Below are positions 7,857 to 13,948 of a stretch of DNA of 17,799 nucleotides, in pieces (position 1 is the first letter of the stretch; every line of letters begins with the position of its first letter). Position numbers and translations under genes: made by a program. The notes below the pieces were generated by a model. It had not been told where the DNA came from and ran no database searches. It saw only the letters and a program-made list of their open reading frames with translations. The DNA is from Oribacterium sp. (GTDB lineage: Bacteria; Bacillota_A; Clostridia; Lachnospirales; Lachnospiraceae), in assembly GCA_017940955.1 (NCBI GenBank), contig JAGAXP010000163.1:1-17799 (forward strand), written 5' to 3'.

Positions 7857-9014
7857 ATGAAAAAACAATTTGGGTATAGAACATTGTCAATACTTTTATC
7901 AATAGGTATAGCTGGATCATCTATAACCGGGTGTAGTAGTGATTCTTCTAAAAATACTGAGACAGCTCAAGATATTCTTGCGGAAGTATCTGTAGAATCT
8001 TCGGAAGTAGAGTCAAGTCTTGATCTTGAAGAGGCAAAAAGGGCTGAAGAGGAAGCTAAAAAAGCTGAAGAAGAGGCAAAGAAAGCTGAAGAAGAGGCGA
8101 AAAAAGCCGAAGAAGAGGCTAAGAAAGCGGAAGCTCAAGCTAAGGCCGAAGAAGAGAGACTTAAAGTAGAAGCAGAGGCGAAAAAGGCAGAGGATGATCG
8201 CAGAAAAGCTGAGGAAGAGGCAAAGAAGGCTGAAGAAGAACGTCTGAAGGCAGAGGAAGAAGCAAAGAAAGCCGAAGAAGAACGTTTAAAAGCTGAAGCG
8301 GAAGCCAAGATAGCCGAAGCAGAGGCGAAAAAGGCCGAGGAAGAACGTCGTAAAGCTGAGGCAGAGGCAAAAAAAATCGAAGCAGAAAAATTAAAAGCAG
8401 AGGAGGAAGCAGCAAATGAATTGACTCCTACTCAGTTAACTTCTATTAATATGCTTAATTATATGACTGTATTAACACAGGAAATTAATACGTCTAAAGG
8501 TAATCAATTATATTTGGAATCGGCAAGAACTTCTTTGTATAACGATACTAATTTAAATGCAGTTGATTCAGATACACAAGTTCAGATAAACCAACTTGTA
8601 GGAACTATAGATCAATATAGAATGGTTGATGTCAAAAGGCAAAGACTGGAGTTCATTTATGAACAGAATCAAGCTCAGGCAATGCGGCAAGCTATTCCTA
8701 ATCCTATGGGCCTTTTAAGTGCTGTTCAATCAGGAAATCTTCTAAAAGCGGCAGCTTCAGTTGTCTATATGGCAGTAGACTCTGCTACAAGCTACCAAGC
8801 CGCGACTAATCAGGCTGAACTACAGTTTATAAAAGAAGGCTGGGAGCTGGATGATGAAGAGACAAAAGCATTACAGGAAAGTACTACGGCTCAGTTTAAC
8901 TATATGTGTAATATGGTGCGCAAATATGATCTACCGGATGAATATGTTGTAAGGGATACTGATGTAAAACGTTTGTTGGATGGTCAAACAAAACAAATCT
9001 TGTTCAGAAAATAG
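7857..9014 (+). CDS. lipoprotein with long Glu/Ala/Lys coiled coil
   Basis: A 385-residue product. Residues 1-25 are a type II signal peptide ending in the lipobox SITGC, so Cys26 should be lipidated and anchor the protein to the outer face of the membrane. After a Ser-rich linker, residues 57-187 are an almost continuous charged helix built from seven-residue units such as EEAKKAE, like the stalk of TolA. Residues 188-385 are a separate helical domain. The frame ends at TAG 9012-9014. The next frame is open across this stop and continues with a matching TPR-like protein, so the gene has probably been cut by a one-base shift just before 9012. AGGGTGAG lies directly before the start codon. Confidence 0.75.
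   Translation: MKKQFGYRTLSILLSIGIAGSSITGCSSDSSKNTETAQDILAEVSVESSEVESSLDLEEAKRAEEEAKKAEEEAKKAEEEAKKAEEEAKKAEAQAKAEEERLKVEAEAKKAEDDRRKAEEEAKKAEEERLKAEEEAKKAEEERLKAEAEAKIAEAEAKKAEEERRKAEAEAKKIEAEKLKAEEEAANELTPTQLTSINMLNYMTVLTQEINTSKGNQLYLESARTSLYNDTNLNAVDSDTQVQINQLVGTIDQYRMVDVKRQRLEFIYEQNQAQAMRQAIPNPMGLLSAVQSGNLLKAAASVVYMAVDSATSYQAATNQAELQFIKEGWELDDEETKALQESTTAQFNYMCNMVRKYDLPDEYVVRDTDVKRLLDGQTKQILFRK
8028..8412 (+). repeat. tandem 21-bp coding repeats for EEAKKAE-type heptads
   Basis: This stretch of the lipoprotein gene is made of imperfect 21-bp units (GAAGAGGCNAARAARGCNGA-like) encoding EEAKKAE, EEERLKAE and AEAEAKKAE heptads. Synonymous drift between units is extensive, so the expansion is not recent, but such arrays are prone to slippage and length change. 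Confidence 0.85.
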
Positions 9015-9190
9015 ATTGGCTAGAAGCAAATGAGAAAACATATCAAAAGTTTGGCCCATATTGGCTGGAATTAGTAAAAGATTATTATGATTCAGGTGAT
9101 TATAAGAAATGCTTAGCCGCCATAGGAAAATATGAAGAAATCTATGCAAAAATCACTCGTAAAGATGATGATTATGCCAAAGCTCTTCCA

Positions 9191-10078
9191 ATGGCCATAA
9201 TTGCATCTAAAGAAACCAAACCTAAAAAAGATTATATTGATATAGCAAGAAAATATTGCAACGCAATAGTAGCTAATACTAAGGATGAGGATTGGTCTCT
9301 TAGATATTTTGTAGCACAGATATATCTGGATTTATATGCTCAGACTAAGGATAAATCTGATCTGAAAAAAGCATATGAAAGAGCATATTACAACGTCAAT
9401 GTTCTGCTCGATGAGCAAAAAGCACTTAATGATTCATACATGGCACCTATCGTTGAAGCAGAGGCTGAGAAGGGAGCGAACAAAAGACGTAAGGAAGAAG
9501 TGAAACAATATAATAAACTTATTAAAGAGGAGCGTAAGGTAGCTGTTCCTCCGGTTAGTGAGGCATTATATCTTAATTGTGATATGCTGTTTGCCTTAGC
9601 AAAGGAGTTGGGAATTGATCAGAAGGAAAAGAACAAAATAGATAGTTTACTTCATGAAAAAGGAAATGATTTATTCCTAACTAAGACATTGGATAATAAA
9701 TTCCGCTATGCAAATGTATCTTCTATAAAGGCTGAAGATTTAGATGTTTCTTTTGATGGCACAGATTTAGTTATTCCTGTTACTTGTATTTGTGATAAAT
9801 CTAAAGTACGTGTTAGTGTCAACGGAAACAGTAAAGAAGAATTTGATGACTGGTTAGTAACTGATGTTGACAGGCCTAAGAATTCCGTTTATTCAGATTA
9901 TACCGTCAAATATAGAAGTGAAAAGGCAAAAGCGCATAAATATCAAGTTGGTGAGAAGATTACTATTACTGTGACTCCTGTAGAAGAATCTCAGAATGAA
10001 ACAATTGTATTTACTTATGAGGTTATTCCTGAAAAAATGTTCTTTTTTATAGATACTGTAGCTTTTGAAAGGAAGTAA
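9191..10078 (+). CDS. TPR-like protein with C-terminal beta domain (3' part of a frameshifted gene)
   Basis: The first ATG is 9191, giving 295 residues, but the frame is open from 8963. From 9014 on it reads as coding (DWLEANEKTYQKFGPYWLEL, then YYDSGDYKKCLAAIGKYEEI). No ATG, GTG or TTG and no ribosome site occur in that part. The helical pairs with a YDSGDYKKC pattern and the later ARKYCNAIVANTKDEDWSLR resemble tetratricopeptide-type repeats. Residues about 185-295 are beta-strand rich (DVSFDGTDLVIPVTCICDKS). The simplest reading is that lipoprotein and this ORF were one surface protein of roughly 740 residues, separated by a single-base shift near 9005. The secreted nuclease gene starts four bases after its stop, so the whole block is probably one transcript. 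Confidence 0.65.
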   Translation: MAIIASKETKPKKDYIDIARKYCNAIVANTKDEDWSLRYFVAQIYLDLYAQTKDKSDLKKAYERAYYNVNVLLDEQKALNDSYMAPIVEAEAEKGANKRRKEEVKQYNKLIKEERKVAVPPVSEALYLNCDMLFALAKELGIDQKEKNKIDSLLHEKGNDLFLTKTLDNKFRYANVSSIKAEDLDVSFDGTDLVIPVTCICDKSKVRVSVNGNSKEEFDDWLVTDVDRPKNSVYSDYTVKYRSEKAKAHKYQVGEKITITVTPVEESQNETIVFTYEVIPEKMFFFIDTVAFERK

Positions 10079-10082
10079 TTTC

Positions 10083-11507
10083 ATGAAAAAAATTTTCGCT
10101 CTTTCTTTGGCGATGATTTTACTTTTTCTTAATTCGTCAATAGTATATGCGTGTGATGAGAATCAGAGCAATTTTCATGTAACAGAGGTTATATTTGGTG
10201 ATGAAGCAGTAAGCTATAAATCTAATGAGAACACTAAGATGTTATTAAATGCTCTGTATCTATGCAGTGTGCAGTCTGATAATCTCGGGCAAGATAAGAT
10301 TGATTATTTAAAATTTAAAAAAGTAGGAGGGGTCCCATCTATTAATGACATCAACATAAAAAATAGTGCGTTAAATGAGTGTTCGCATATTGGATGGGAT
10401 TCTGAATATACAGCAAATAAAAAAGTTCGTTCAAGCCGAAAGAAGGTTTTGCAAAATACAGTTAATAAAGTATTTGATTTTGGTTTAATTGATAACTTAT
10501 TTGGCAGTGAGTCTGGTAAGTGTAACAGTTTTGCTGCTTTACTATACTATTCACATATTCTTTCGGATTATTTGGCGGATGATCCGGAAGATACAGAAGT
10601 GAATTTAAAAGGAAGGTCGATAGAAGCATATAGCGGGCAGGCTTTTATTATATTAAATGGTGATAAACCACAATTTACATCTTCACCAAAAACAAGCAGA
10701 GAGGAAACAATAAAGTTATACGATTTAGATTACTTGAAACGTTGTATTGGTGGTTACGCCATTATTGGAAAGAAAAGTATGGATTTTGTTGGCCCACGTC
10801 CAAATTATCTTCCTGATCCGACAGGATGGAAGAATGAACAATATTCAAATTTTATTAGTACAGGTGATATTTTTAATAGATGTCATGTTATAGCTCATCG
10901 CTTTTGTGGAATTGATAACTTACATAATTTAATAACAGGAACAAGATATTTAAACGATACAATGGGGATATTTGAAGAAGTTGCTGAATATATCAAAGAA
11001 AACAATGAAAACCATGTATTGTATAGAGTAACACCTATATATATAGGGGATAATCTTATTGCATCTGGTGTACAGATGGAGGCGTATTCTATTGAAGATG
11101 CTGGTAAGCTTAGCTTTAACGTTTATTGTTATAATGTTCAACCAGGAATTAACATAGATTATGCATCTGGAAATAGCGAACAGGCAGATAGGATATATGG
11201 TTCAAAAACAGCTATACCTTTTTCTTTGAGCAATCCAAGTGACAACAATCCAGACTTGATATATGAAATTAAAAAACATCTTGAAGTATTATTTGAAGAT
11301 CAAAAGAAATCAGTAAACTATACCACTATGATTCAAGAGATAGATTCTACAGCATTCAAGGCAAATACAATAGGGAAAATAAATGAAAAACCTAGTCAAA
11401 TATATTTGAAAAGAAAGGATTGTGAATATGAATTATATACATCATTGAAGCGTTATGTACCGATTTTGCTTAAAAATGAAGAGTTCTTTAAGTCTGCATA
11501 TAAATAA
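10083..11507 (+). CDS. secreted DNA/RNA non-specific endonuclease (ββα-metal, NS_2 type)
   Basis: A 474-residue protein starting at ATG 10083, with AGGAAG about seven bases upstream; an earlier ATG at 10065 lies inside the preceding gene. Residues 1-23 are a Sec signal peptide ending VYA, so it is exported. Residues about 180-350 form the nuclease domain. IFNRCHVIAHRFCG carries the catalytic His268 in the R-C-H motif. HNLITGTRYLN carries Asn282 and Asn291, with Glu298 in MGIFEE, which complete the metal site of this family. HVLYRVTPIY and SGVQMEAYS are the following conserved strands. The region 95-175, including a conserved GKCNSFAALLYYSHILSDYL, precedes the domain, and residues 350-474 are unrecognised. 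Family members degrade extracellular nucleic acid for nutrition, DNA uptake or competition. Its partner is probably the adjacent lipoprotein. Confidence 0.85.
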   Translation: MKKIFALSLAMILLFLNSSIVYACDENQSNFHVTEVIFGDEAVSYKSNENTKMLLNALYLCSVQSDNLGQDKIDYLKFKKVGGVPSINDINIKNSALNECSHIGWDSEYTANKKVRSSRKKVLQNTVNKVFDFGLIDNLFGSESGKCNSFAALLYYSHILSDYLADDPEDTEVNLKGRSIEAYSGQAFIILNGDKPQFTSSPKTSREETIKLYDLDYLKRCIGGYAIIGKKSMDFVGPRPNYLPDPTGWKNEQYSNFISTGDIFNRCHVIAHRFCGIDNLHNLITGTRYLNDTMGIFEEVAEYIKENNENHVLYRVTPIYIGDNLIASGVQMEAYSIEDAGKLSFNVYCYNVQPGINIDYASGNSEQADRIYGSKTAIPFSLSNPSDNNPDLIYEIKKHLEVLFEDQKKSVNYTTMIQEIDSTAFKANTIGKINEKPSQIYLKRKDCEYELYTSLKRYVPILLKNEEFFKSAYK

Positions 11508-11533
11508 ACAATAATGACCTAGAGACAGAACTA

Positions 11534-11552
11534 ATTATACTGACAGTATAAT
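11534..11552 (+). promoter_or_regulatory. palindrome overlapping a -10 box (candidate operator)
   Basis: ATTATACT-GAC-AGTATAAT is a perfect 8-bp inverted repeat with a 3-base spacer. Its right arm contains the perfect -10 sequence TATAAT (11547-11552). It lies about 85 bases before the 50-codon ORF and upstream of the tRNA-Lys/rtcB block. A dimeric repressor bound here would block the promoter. No clear -35 is seen at 17 bp. Confidence 0.45.
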
Positions 11553-11638
11553 GACAACTAAAGAATTAAGTGTTAATATTCGAAATATAAAGACATAAGC
11601 GGAGCAGTGAATATAGCTCCCGGAAAGGATAAACAGAA

Positions 11639-11791
11639 ATGGCAACAATGAATCGTATATACAGTCTGAATAGTGACAGACCTGAATCTACACTCGTAAA
11701 ACGTTTCGAGAGTAGAGCTCTTTTGGTATGCTCATATAAGACTAAGCAAATGCGAGAAATTGTTGTTTTAGCAAAGATCCTGGAGTATTAG
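11639..11791 (+). CDS. small hypothetical protein (50 aa) upstream of tRNA-Lys/rtcB
   Basis: ATG 11639 follows AAAGGA at a spacing of about nine, and the frame ends at TAG 11789-11791. The product is basic, with Arg and Lys spread along MNRIYSLNSDRPESTLVKR and SYKTKQMREIVVLAKILEY. It has no membrane helix. I recognise no family. A terminator follows 31 bases later, so it forms a short transcription unit of its own, possibly a leader ORF controlling entry into the tRNA/rtcB region. It could also be a chance ORF. Confidence 0.4.
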   Translation: MATMNRIYSLNSDRPESTLVKRFESRALLVCSYKTKQMREIVVLAKILEY

Positions 11792-11822
11792 GATTGAAGC
11801 ATATAGATAAACATGTTCTTTG

Positions 11823-11856
11823 ACCGCTTACCTTGTATGAGGGTAGGCGGTTTTTT
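11823..11856 (+). terminator. strong intrinsic terminator three bases before tRNA-Lys
   Basis: ACCGCTTACC pairs with GGTAGGCGGT (ten base pairs, one T·G) around a nine-base loop and runs into six T (11851-11856). The tRNA-Lys gene begins at 11860, leaving no room for a promoter between them. Transcription of the tRNA and rtcB must either pass this site or start within it. Confidence 0.8.
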
Positions 11857-11859
11857 AAT

Positions 11860-11983
11860 GCTCCGTTAGCTCAGCTGGTAGAGCACCGGACTTTTAATCC
11901 GATGGTCGGGGGTTCGAGGTCTCCGCTCCGCTTCGGTCGTCGCAAAGCCGACGTCCACCGGACGTCGTGCGACCTACGGGGCA
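11860..11983 (+). tRNA. tRNA-Lys(TTT) interrupted in the T arm
   Basis: Acceptor strands GCTCCGT (11860-11866) and ACGGGGC (11976-11982) pair over seven positions with one wobble. The D arm GCTC/GAGC is normal. The anticodon stem CCGGA/TCCGA, with a C·A at its first pair, holds loop CTTTTAA, anticodon TTT. The T stem begins GGGGG followed by TTCGAGG, but the 3' half of the arm is pushed away by an insert, making the gene 124 nt long instead of 73. Removing 11922-11972 leaves GGGGG-TTCGAGG-TCCCT and the acceptor, a complete tRNA with G·U at 49-65 and 53-61. CCA is not encoded. It sits 28 bases before rtcB and 3 bases after a terminator. It would be inactive as tRNA unless the insert is removed or tolerated. 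Confidence 0.75.
11922..11972 (+). other. 51-nt structured insert (intron-like) in tRNA-Lys
   Basis: Borders are set by comparison with the Arg insert. It is GC-rich (35 of 51). Numbered from its first base, positions 2-4/13-15 can form a 3-bp hairpin. Positions 18-23 pair with 47-51 plus the first base of the 3' exon, AAGC is bulged, and 28-35 pair perfectly with 39-46 around an ACC triloop. Boundaries may be off by a base or two. Confidence 0.7.
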
Positions 11984-12010
11984 TGATGTATTGAGAGAAA
12001 GGAAATGACA

Positions 12011-13225
12011 ATGGACGTATTAGAGATTAAAGGAAAAGTAAATACAGCAATTTGTTACGCCAGAGTTGTCGAGGATGAAGCAATCGAGCAGATCAGACGT
12101 ATGTGTGATTATACAATGACTGAGGGCTCCAAGATTCGAATCATGCCGGATGTTCATGCAGGTAAGGGATGTACCATAGGAACCACAATGACTATAGCTG
12201 ACAAGGCAGTTCCTAACGTGGTTGGCGTCGATATCGGATGCGGAATGTATACGGTAAATCTTGGAAAAGGCGATATTGATTTTGAAAAAGTGGATGAGGC
12301 GGCACATTTCATTCCATCTGGTATGAATGTCTGGGAAGGTCGTCAGGAGAGATTTGATCTTTCTGGTCTTGCATGCTACAGGGAACTTAAGGATACAAAA
12401 CGATTGGAAAGATCTCTTGGAACTCTGGGCGGAGGAAATCATTTTATAGAGATTGATGAATCTGCGGACAGAACTAAATATCTGGTTATACATTCCGGTT
12501 CCAGAAATCTTGGAAAACAGGTGGCAGAGCATTATCAGAAACTTGCAATCAATCTGAACCGAGGTTACGGAGAGTACTTGGAGAAGTGTGATGAAATCAT
12601 CAGAACATACAAGGAGCAGGGACGTAAGAATGAAATACAAGAGGCTTTAAAACAGCTCCATTGGCAGGTTTATGAGAGCGAAACCAGTATGCCGGAGGAT
12701 CTTTGCTATCTGGAGGGAAAATACCTTAAGGATTACCTGCACGATGTAGAGATATGTCAGGCATTCGCAAGACGAAGTCGTGAAAAGATGTCGGAGATTC
12801 TGATAGAGCGTACAGGAATGACAGCAGGAGAAAGTTTCCATACCATTCATAATTATATTGATACAGATGAAATGATTTTACGAAAGGGCGCTATAGCTGC
12901 CCATGAAGGTGAAAAAGTACTGATCCCAATTAATATGAGGGATGGGAGTGTACTTGCAGTTGGTAAAGGGAATCCGGAGTGGAACTATTCAGCACCACAC
13001 GGTGCCGGACGAATTATGTCCAGAATAAAGGCAAAAAACAGCCTCAGCCTGGACGAATACAGAGAAACAATGAAGGGTGTATACACTACTTCAATCAATG
13101 AGAATACATTGGATGAAGCACCGATGGCATATAAGAGTCTTGAAGACATCATTGATGTGATTAGAGAATCGGTAGATGTCATTGAAGTGCTGAAACCGAT
13201 TTACAATTTTAAGGCATCCGACTAA
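12011..13225 (+). CDS. rtcB: RNA-splicing ligase RtcB
   Basis: A 404-residue RtcB, in the shorter class common in Firmicutes. It joins RNA 2',3'-cyclic phosphate or 3'-phosphate ends to 5'-OH ends using GTP and Mn2+. I chose ATG 12011 (MDVLEIKGK) because AAAGGA lies 7-8 bases before it; ATG 12005 would overlap that site. All key motifs are present: PDVHAGKGCTIG, VGVDIGCGM with Asp74 and Cys77 (metal), GTLGGGNHF with Asn143 and His144, HSGSRNLG with His161, AAHEGE, and SAPHGAGR with His330, the residue guanylylated in the reaction. Lys401 near the end matches the conserved C-terminal Lys. The neighbours on both sides are tRNA genes carrying homologous T-arm inserts, so a pre-tRNA is the likely substrate. 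No archease or RtcR/RtcA gene is visible. Confidence 0.95.
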   Translation: MDVLEIKGKVNTAICYARVVEDEAIEQIRRMCDYTMTEGSKIRIMPDVHAGKGCTIGTTMTIADKAVPNVVGVDIGCGMYTVNLGKGDIDFEKVDEAAHFIPSGMNVWEGRQERFDLSGLACYRELKDTKRLERSLGTLGGGNHFIEIDESADRTKYLVIHSGSRNLGKQVAEHYQKLAINLNRGYGEYLEKCDEIIRTYKEQGRKNEIQEALKQLHWQVYESETSMPEDLCYLEGKYLKDYLHDVEICQAFARRSREKMSEILIERTGMTAGESFHTIHNYIDTDEMILRKGAIAAHEGEKVLIPINMRDGSVLAVGKGNPEWNYSAPHGAGRIMSRIKAKNSLSLDEYRETMKGVYTTSINENTLDEAPMAYKSLEDIIDVIRESVDVIEVLKPIYNFKASD

Positions 13226-13233
13226 CGAACTAT

Positions 13234-13259
13234 CTGTTCCGGTCGGAGTGCCGGAACAG
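13234..13259 (+). promoter_or_regulatory. GC-rich hairpin overlapping the ribosome site of xre
   Basis: CTGTTCCGG (13234-13242) pairs perfectly with CCGGAACAG (13251-13259) around an eight-base loop. No T-run follows. The 3' arm takes in the first two bases of the AGGAGG ribosome site (13258-13263) of the next gene. The hairpin could mask translation starts or protect the 3' end of rtcB mRNA after processing. Confidence 0.5.
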
Positions 13260-13268
13260 GAGGACATA

Positions 13269-13523
13269 ATGATTACTTTACCTGCCATCGATATGGTGGC
13301 AACAGGACAAAATATATCAATGTTGAGACAGAAGGCAGGATTGTCTGTAAAGGATTTGCAGGACTTCTTTGGATTTACAACACCACAGGCGATTTACAAG
13401 TGGCAGCATGGCGCGGCGATGCCTACAATTGACAACTTGGTTGCCTTGGCGATGATCTTTGGAGTATCTATGGATGACATAATTGTTGTAGAAGCTGATG
13501 CAAGGATGCAGATTAGCGCTTAA
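13269..13523 (+). CDS. XRE-family helix-turn-helix regulator (84 aa)
   Basis: ATG 13269 follows AGGAGG (13258-13263) at five bases; a GTG at 13248 lies inside a hairpin and is less likely. The protein is one Cro/C1-type DNA-binding domain: NISMLRQKAGLSVKDLQDFF covers helices 1-2, GFTTPQAIYKWQHGAAMPTI the recognition helix region, and NLVALAMIFGVSMDDIIVVE the closing helices. It resembles the product at 16609 through the N-terminal segment (PAIDM.ATG versus PVIDI.GTG), so they are paralogues. It lies 43 bases after rtcB and 39 before tRNA-Arg in one apparent transcript. A role in controlling the tRNA/rtcB block is inferred. Confidence 0.85.
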   Translation: MITLPAIDMVATGQNISMLRQKAGLSVKDLQDFFGFTTPQAIYKWQHGAAMPTIDNLVALAMIFGVSMDDIIVVEADARMQISA

Positions 13524-13536
13524 AGAAAACAAAACA

Positions 13537-13557
13537 GGGATCGGTAAGGCCGGTCCC
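13537..13557 (+). promoter_or_regulatory. GC-rich hairpin before tRNA-Arg
   Basis: GGGATCGG pairs with CCGGTCCC (eight pairs, one U·G) around TAAGG. It lies 13 bases after the xre stop and ends five bases before the tRNA-Arg gene. No T-run follows, so it is more likely a spacer or processing hairpin than a terminator. Confidence 0.4.
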
Positions 13558-13562
13558 ATCAT

Positions 13563-13685
13563 GCTCGTATAGTTCAAAGGATAGAATAATCGACTACGAA
13601 TCGATTGATTCAGGTTCGATCTCCGTTCCACTCCGGTCGGCGCAAAGCTACCGTCCACTGGACGGTATGCGCCCTGATATGAGCA
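13563..13685 (+). tRNA. tRNA-Arg(ACG) interrupted in the T arm
   Basis: Acceptor strands GCTCGTA (13563-13569) and TATGAGC (13678-13684) pair over seven positions with one G·U. The D stem is GTTC/GAAT and the anticodon stem ATCGA/TCGAT holds loop CTACGAA, anticodon ACG (read as ICG). The T stem TCAGG (13610-13614) pairs perfectly with CCTGA (13673-13677), but 58 bases lie between them instead of seven. Removing 13622-13672 gives TCAGG-TTCGATC-CCTGA, a textbook T arm, and a 72-nt tRNA. CCA is not encoded. It follows the xre gene and precedes the Tyr-like and Ser tRNAs. Confidence 0.82.
13622..13672 (+). other. 51-nt structured insert (intron-like) in tRNA-Arg
   Basis: Same length and fold as the Lys insert and 39/51 identical. 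Differences at positions 19/51, 28/46, 29/45 and 30/44 are all compensated (T-A to G-C, C-G to T-A, G-C to A-T, A-T to C-G). The constant core includes TCCG, CGGTCG, GCAAAGC and CGTCCAC. The exact cut site can slide by one C without changing the spliced product. Confidence 0.75.
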
Positions 13686-13689
13686 CTAT

Positions 13690-13767
13690 GGGTAGGTCAA
13701 ATGACGGAAATTCTGGATGTAAATCCAGCGACTTCGGTCTGCGTCAGTTTGAGTATCAACCTACCCA
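13690..13767 (+). tRNA. tRNA-Tyr(GTA)-like gene, degenerate
   Basis: Acceptor strands GGGTAGG and CCTACCC pair perfectly. A short D arm (AAT/ATT with GG in the loop) and a long variable arm (GAC-TTCG-GTC) fit bacterial tRNA-Tyr. The anticodon stem CTGGA/TCCAG encloses only six bases, TGTAAA, where CTGTAAA is expected. The T arm is abnormal: no TTCRA loop, only TTGA/TCAA around GTA. It is 78 nt long. It may be a pseudo-tRNA or a minimised tRNA. Confidence 0.5.
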
Positions 13768-13772
13768 AGTAT

Positions 13773-13860
13773 GTTTGCGTGTCCGAGTGGCTGATGGTGC
13801 CTCCCCGCTAAGGAGGTGTGCGGTGATACCGCACCGGTGGTTCGAATCCACCCGCAAACG
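13773..13860 (+). tRNA. tRNA-Ser(GCT)
   Basis: Acceptor GTTTGCG/CGCAAAC pairs perfectly. Anticodon stem CCTCC/GGAGG holds loop CCGCTAA, anticodon GCT. The long variable arm GTGCGGTGATACCGCAC is typical of class II tRNA, and the T arm GGTGG-TTCGAAT-CCACC is perfect. No insert and no encoded CCA. A run of eight T at 13898-13905 downstream may help end the transcript. Confidence 0.93.
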
Positions 13861-13948
13861 TGATCAAAGAGGGTGATGATTTGCAGTTGCCTTCTTATTT
13901 TTTTTGAAATCGTGTTTAAAGTTAAAATATTTGTAAAAACTAATGTTC

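Noticed and set aside
8028..8412. Regular repeats as a CRISPR-like array
   Set aside because: The 21-bp units are contiguous, in frame and encode heptads; there are no spacers.
8161..8415. Minus-strand Leu/Pro-rich frame
   Set aside because: It is the complement of the repetitive EEAKKAE coding region and has no independent support.
11922..11972. The tRNA insert as a group I or group II intron
   Set aside because: Fifty-one bases is far too short for either class, and no P/Q/R/S core or domain V is present.
11922..11972. The tRNA insert as a known small ribozyme
   Set aside because: No CUGAUGA/GAAA hammerhead core and no convincing hairpin, pistol or twister consensus. A loose likeness of GCAAAGC to twister sequence is not enough.
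11922..11972. The insert as a transcription terminator
   Set aside because: The stems are strong but no T-run follows; the acceptor strand of the tRNA comes directly after.
12020..12640. Long minus-strand frame opposite rtcB (206 codons)
   Set aside because: It is a shadow of the conserved rtcB sequence; its translation is rich in Ser, Cys and Ile with no motif.
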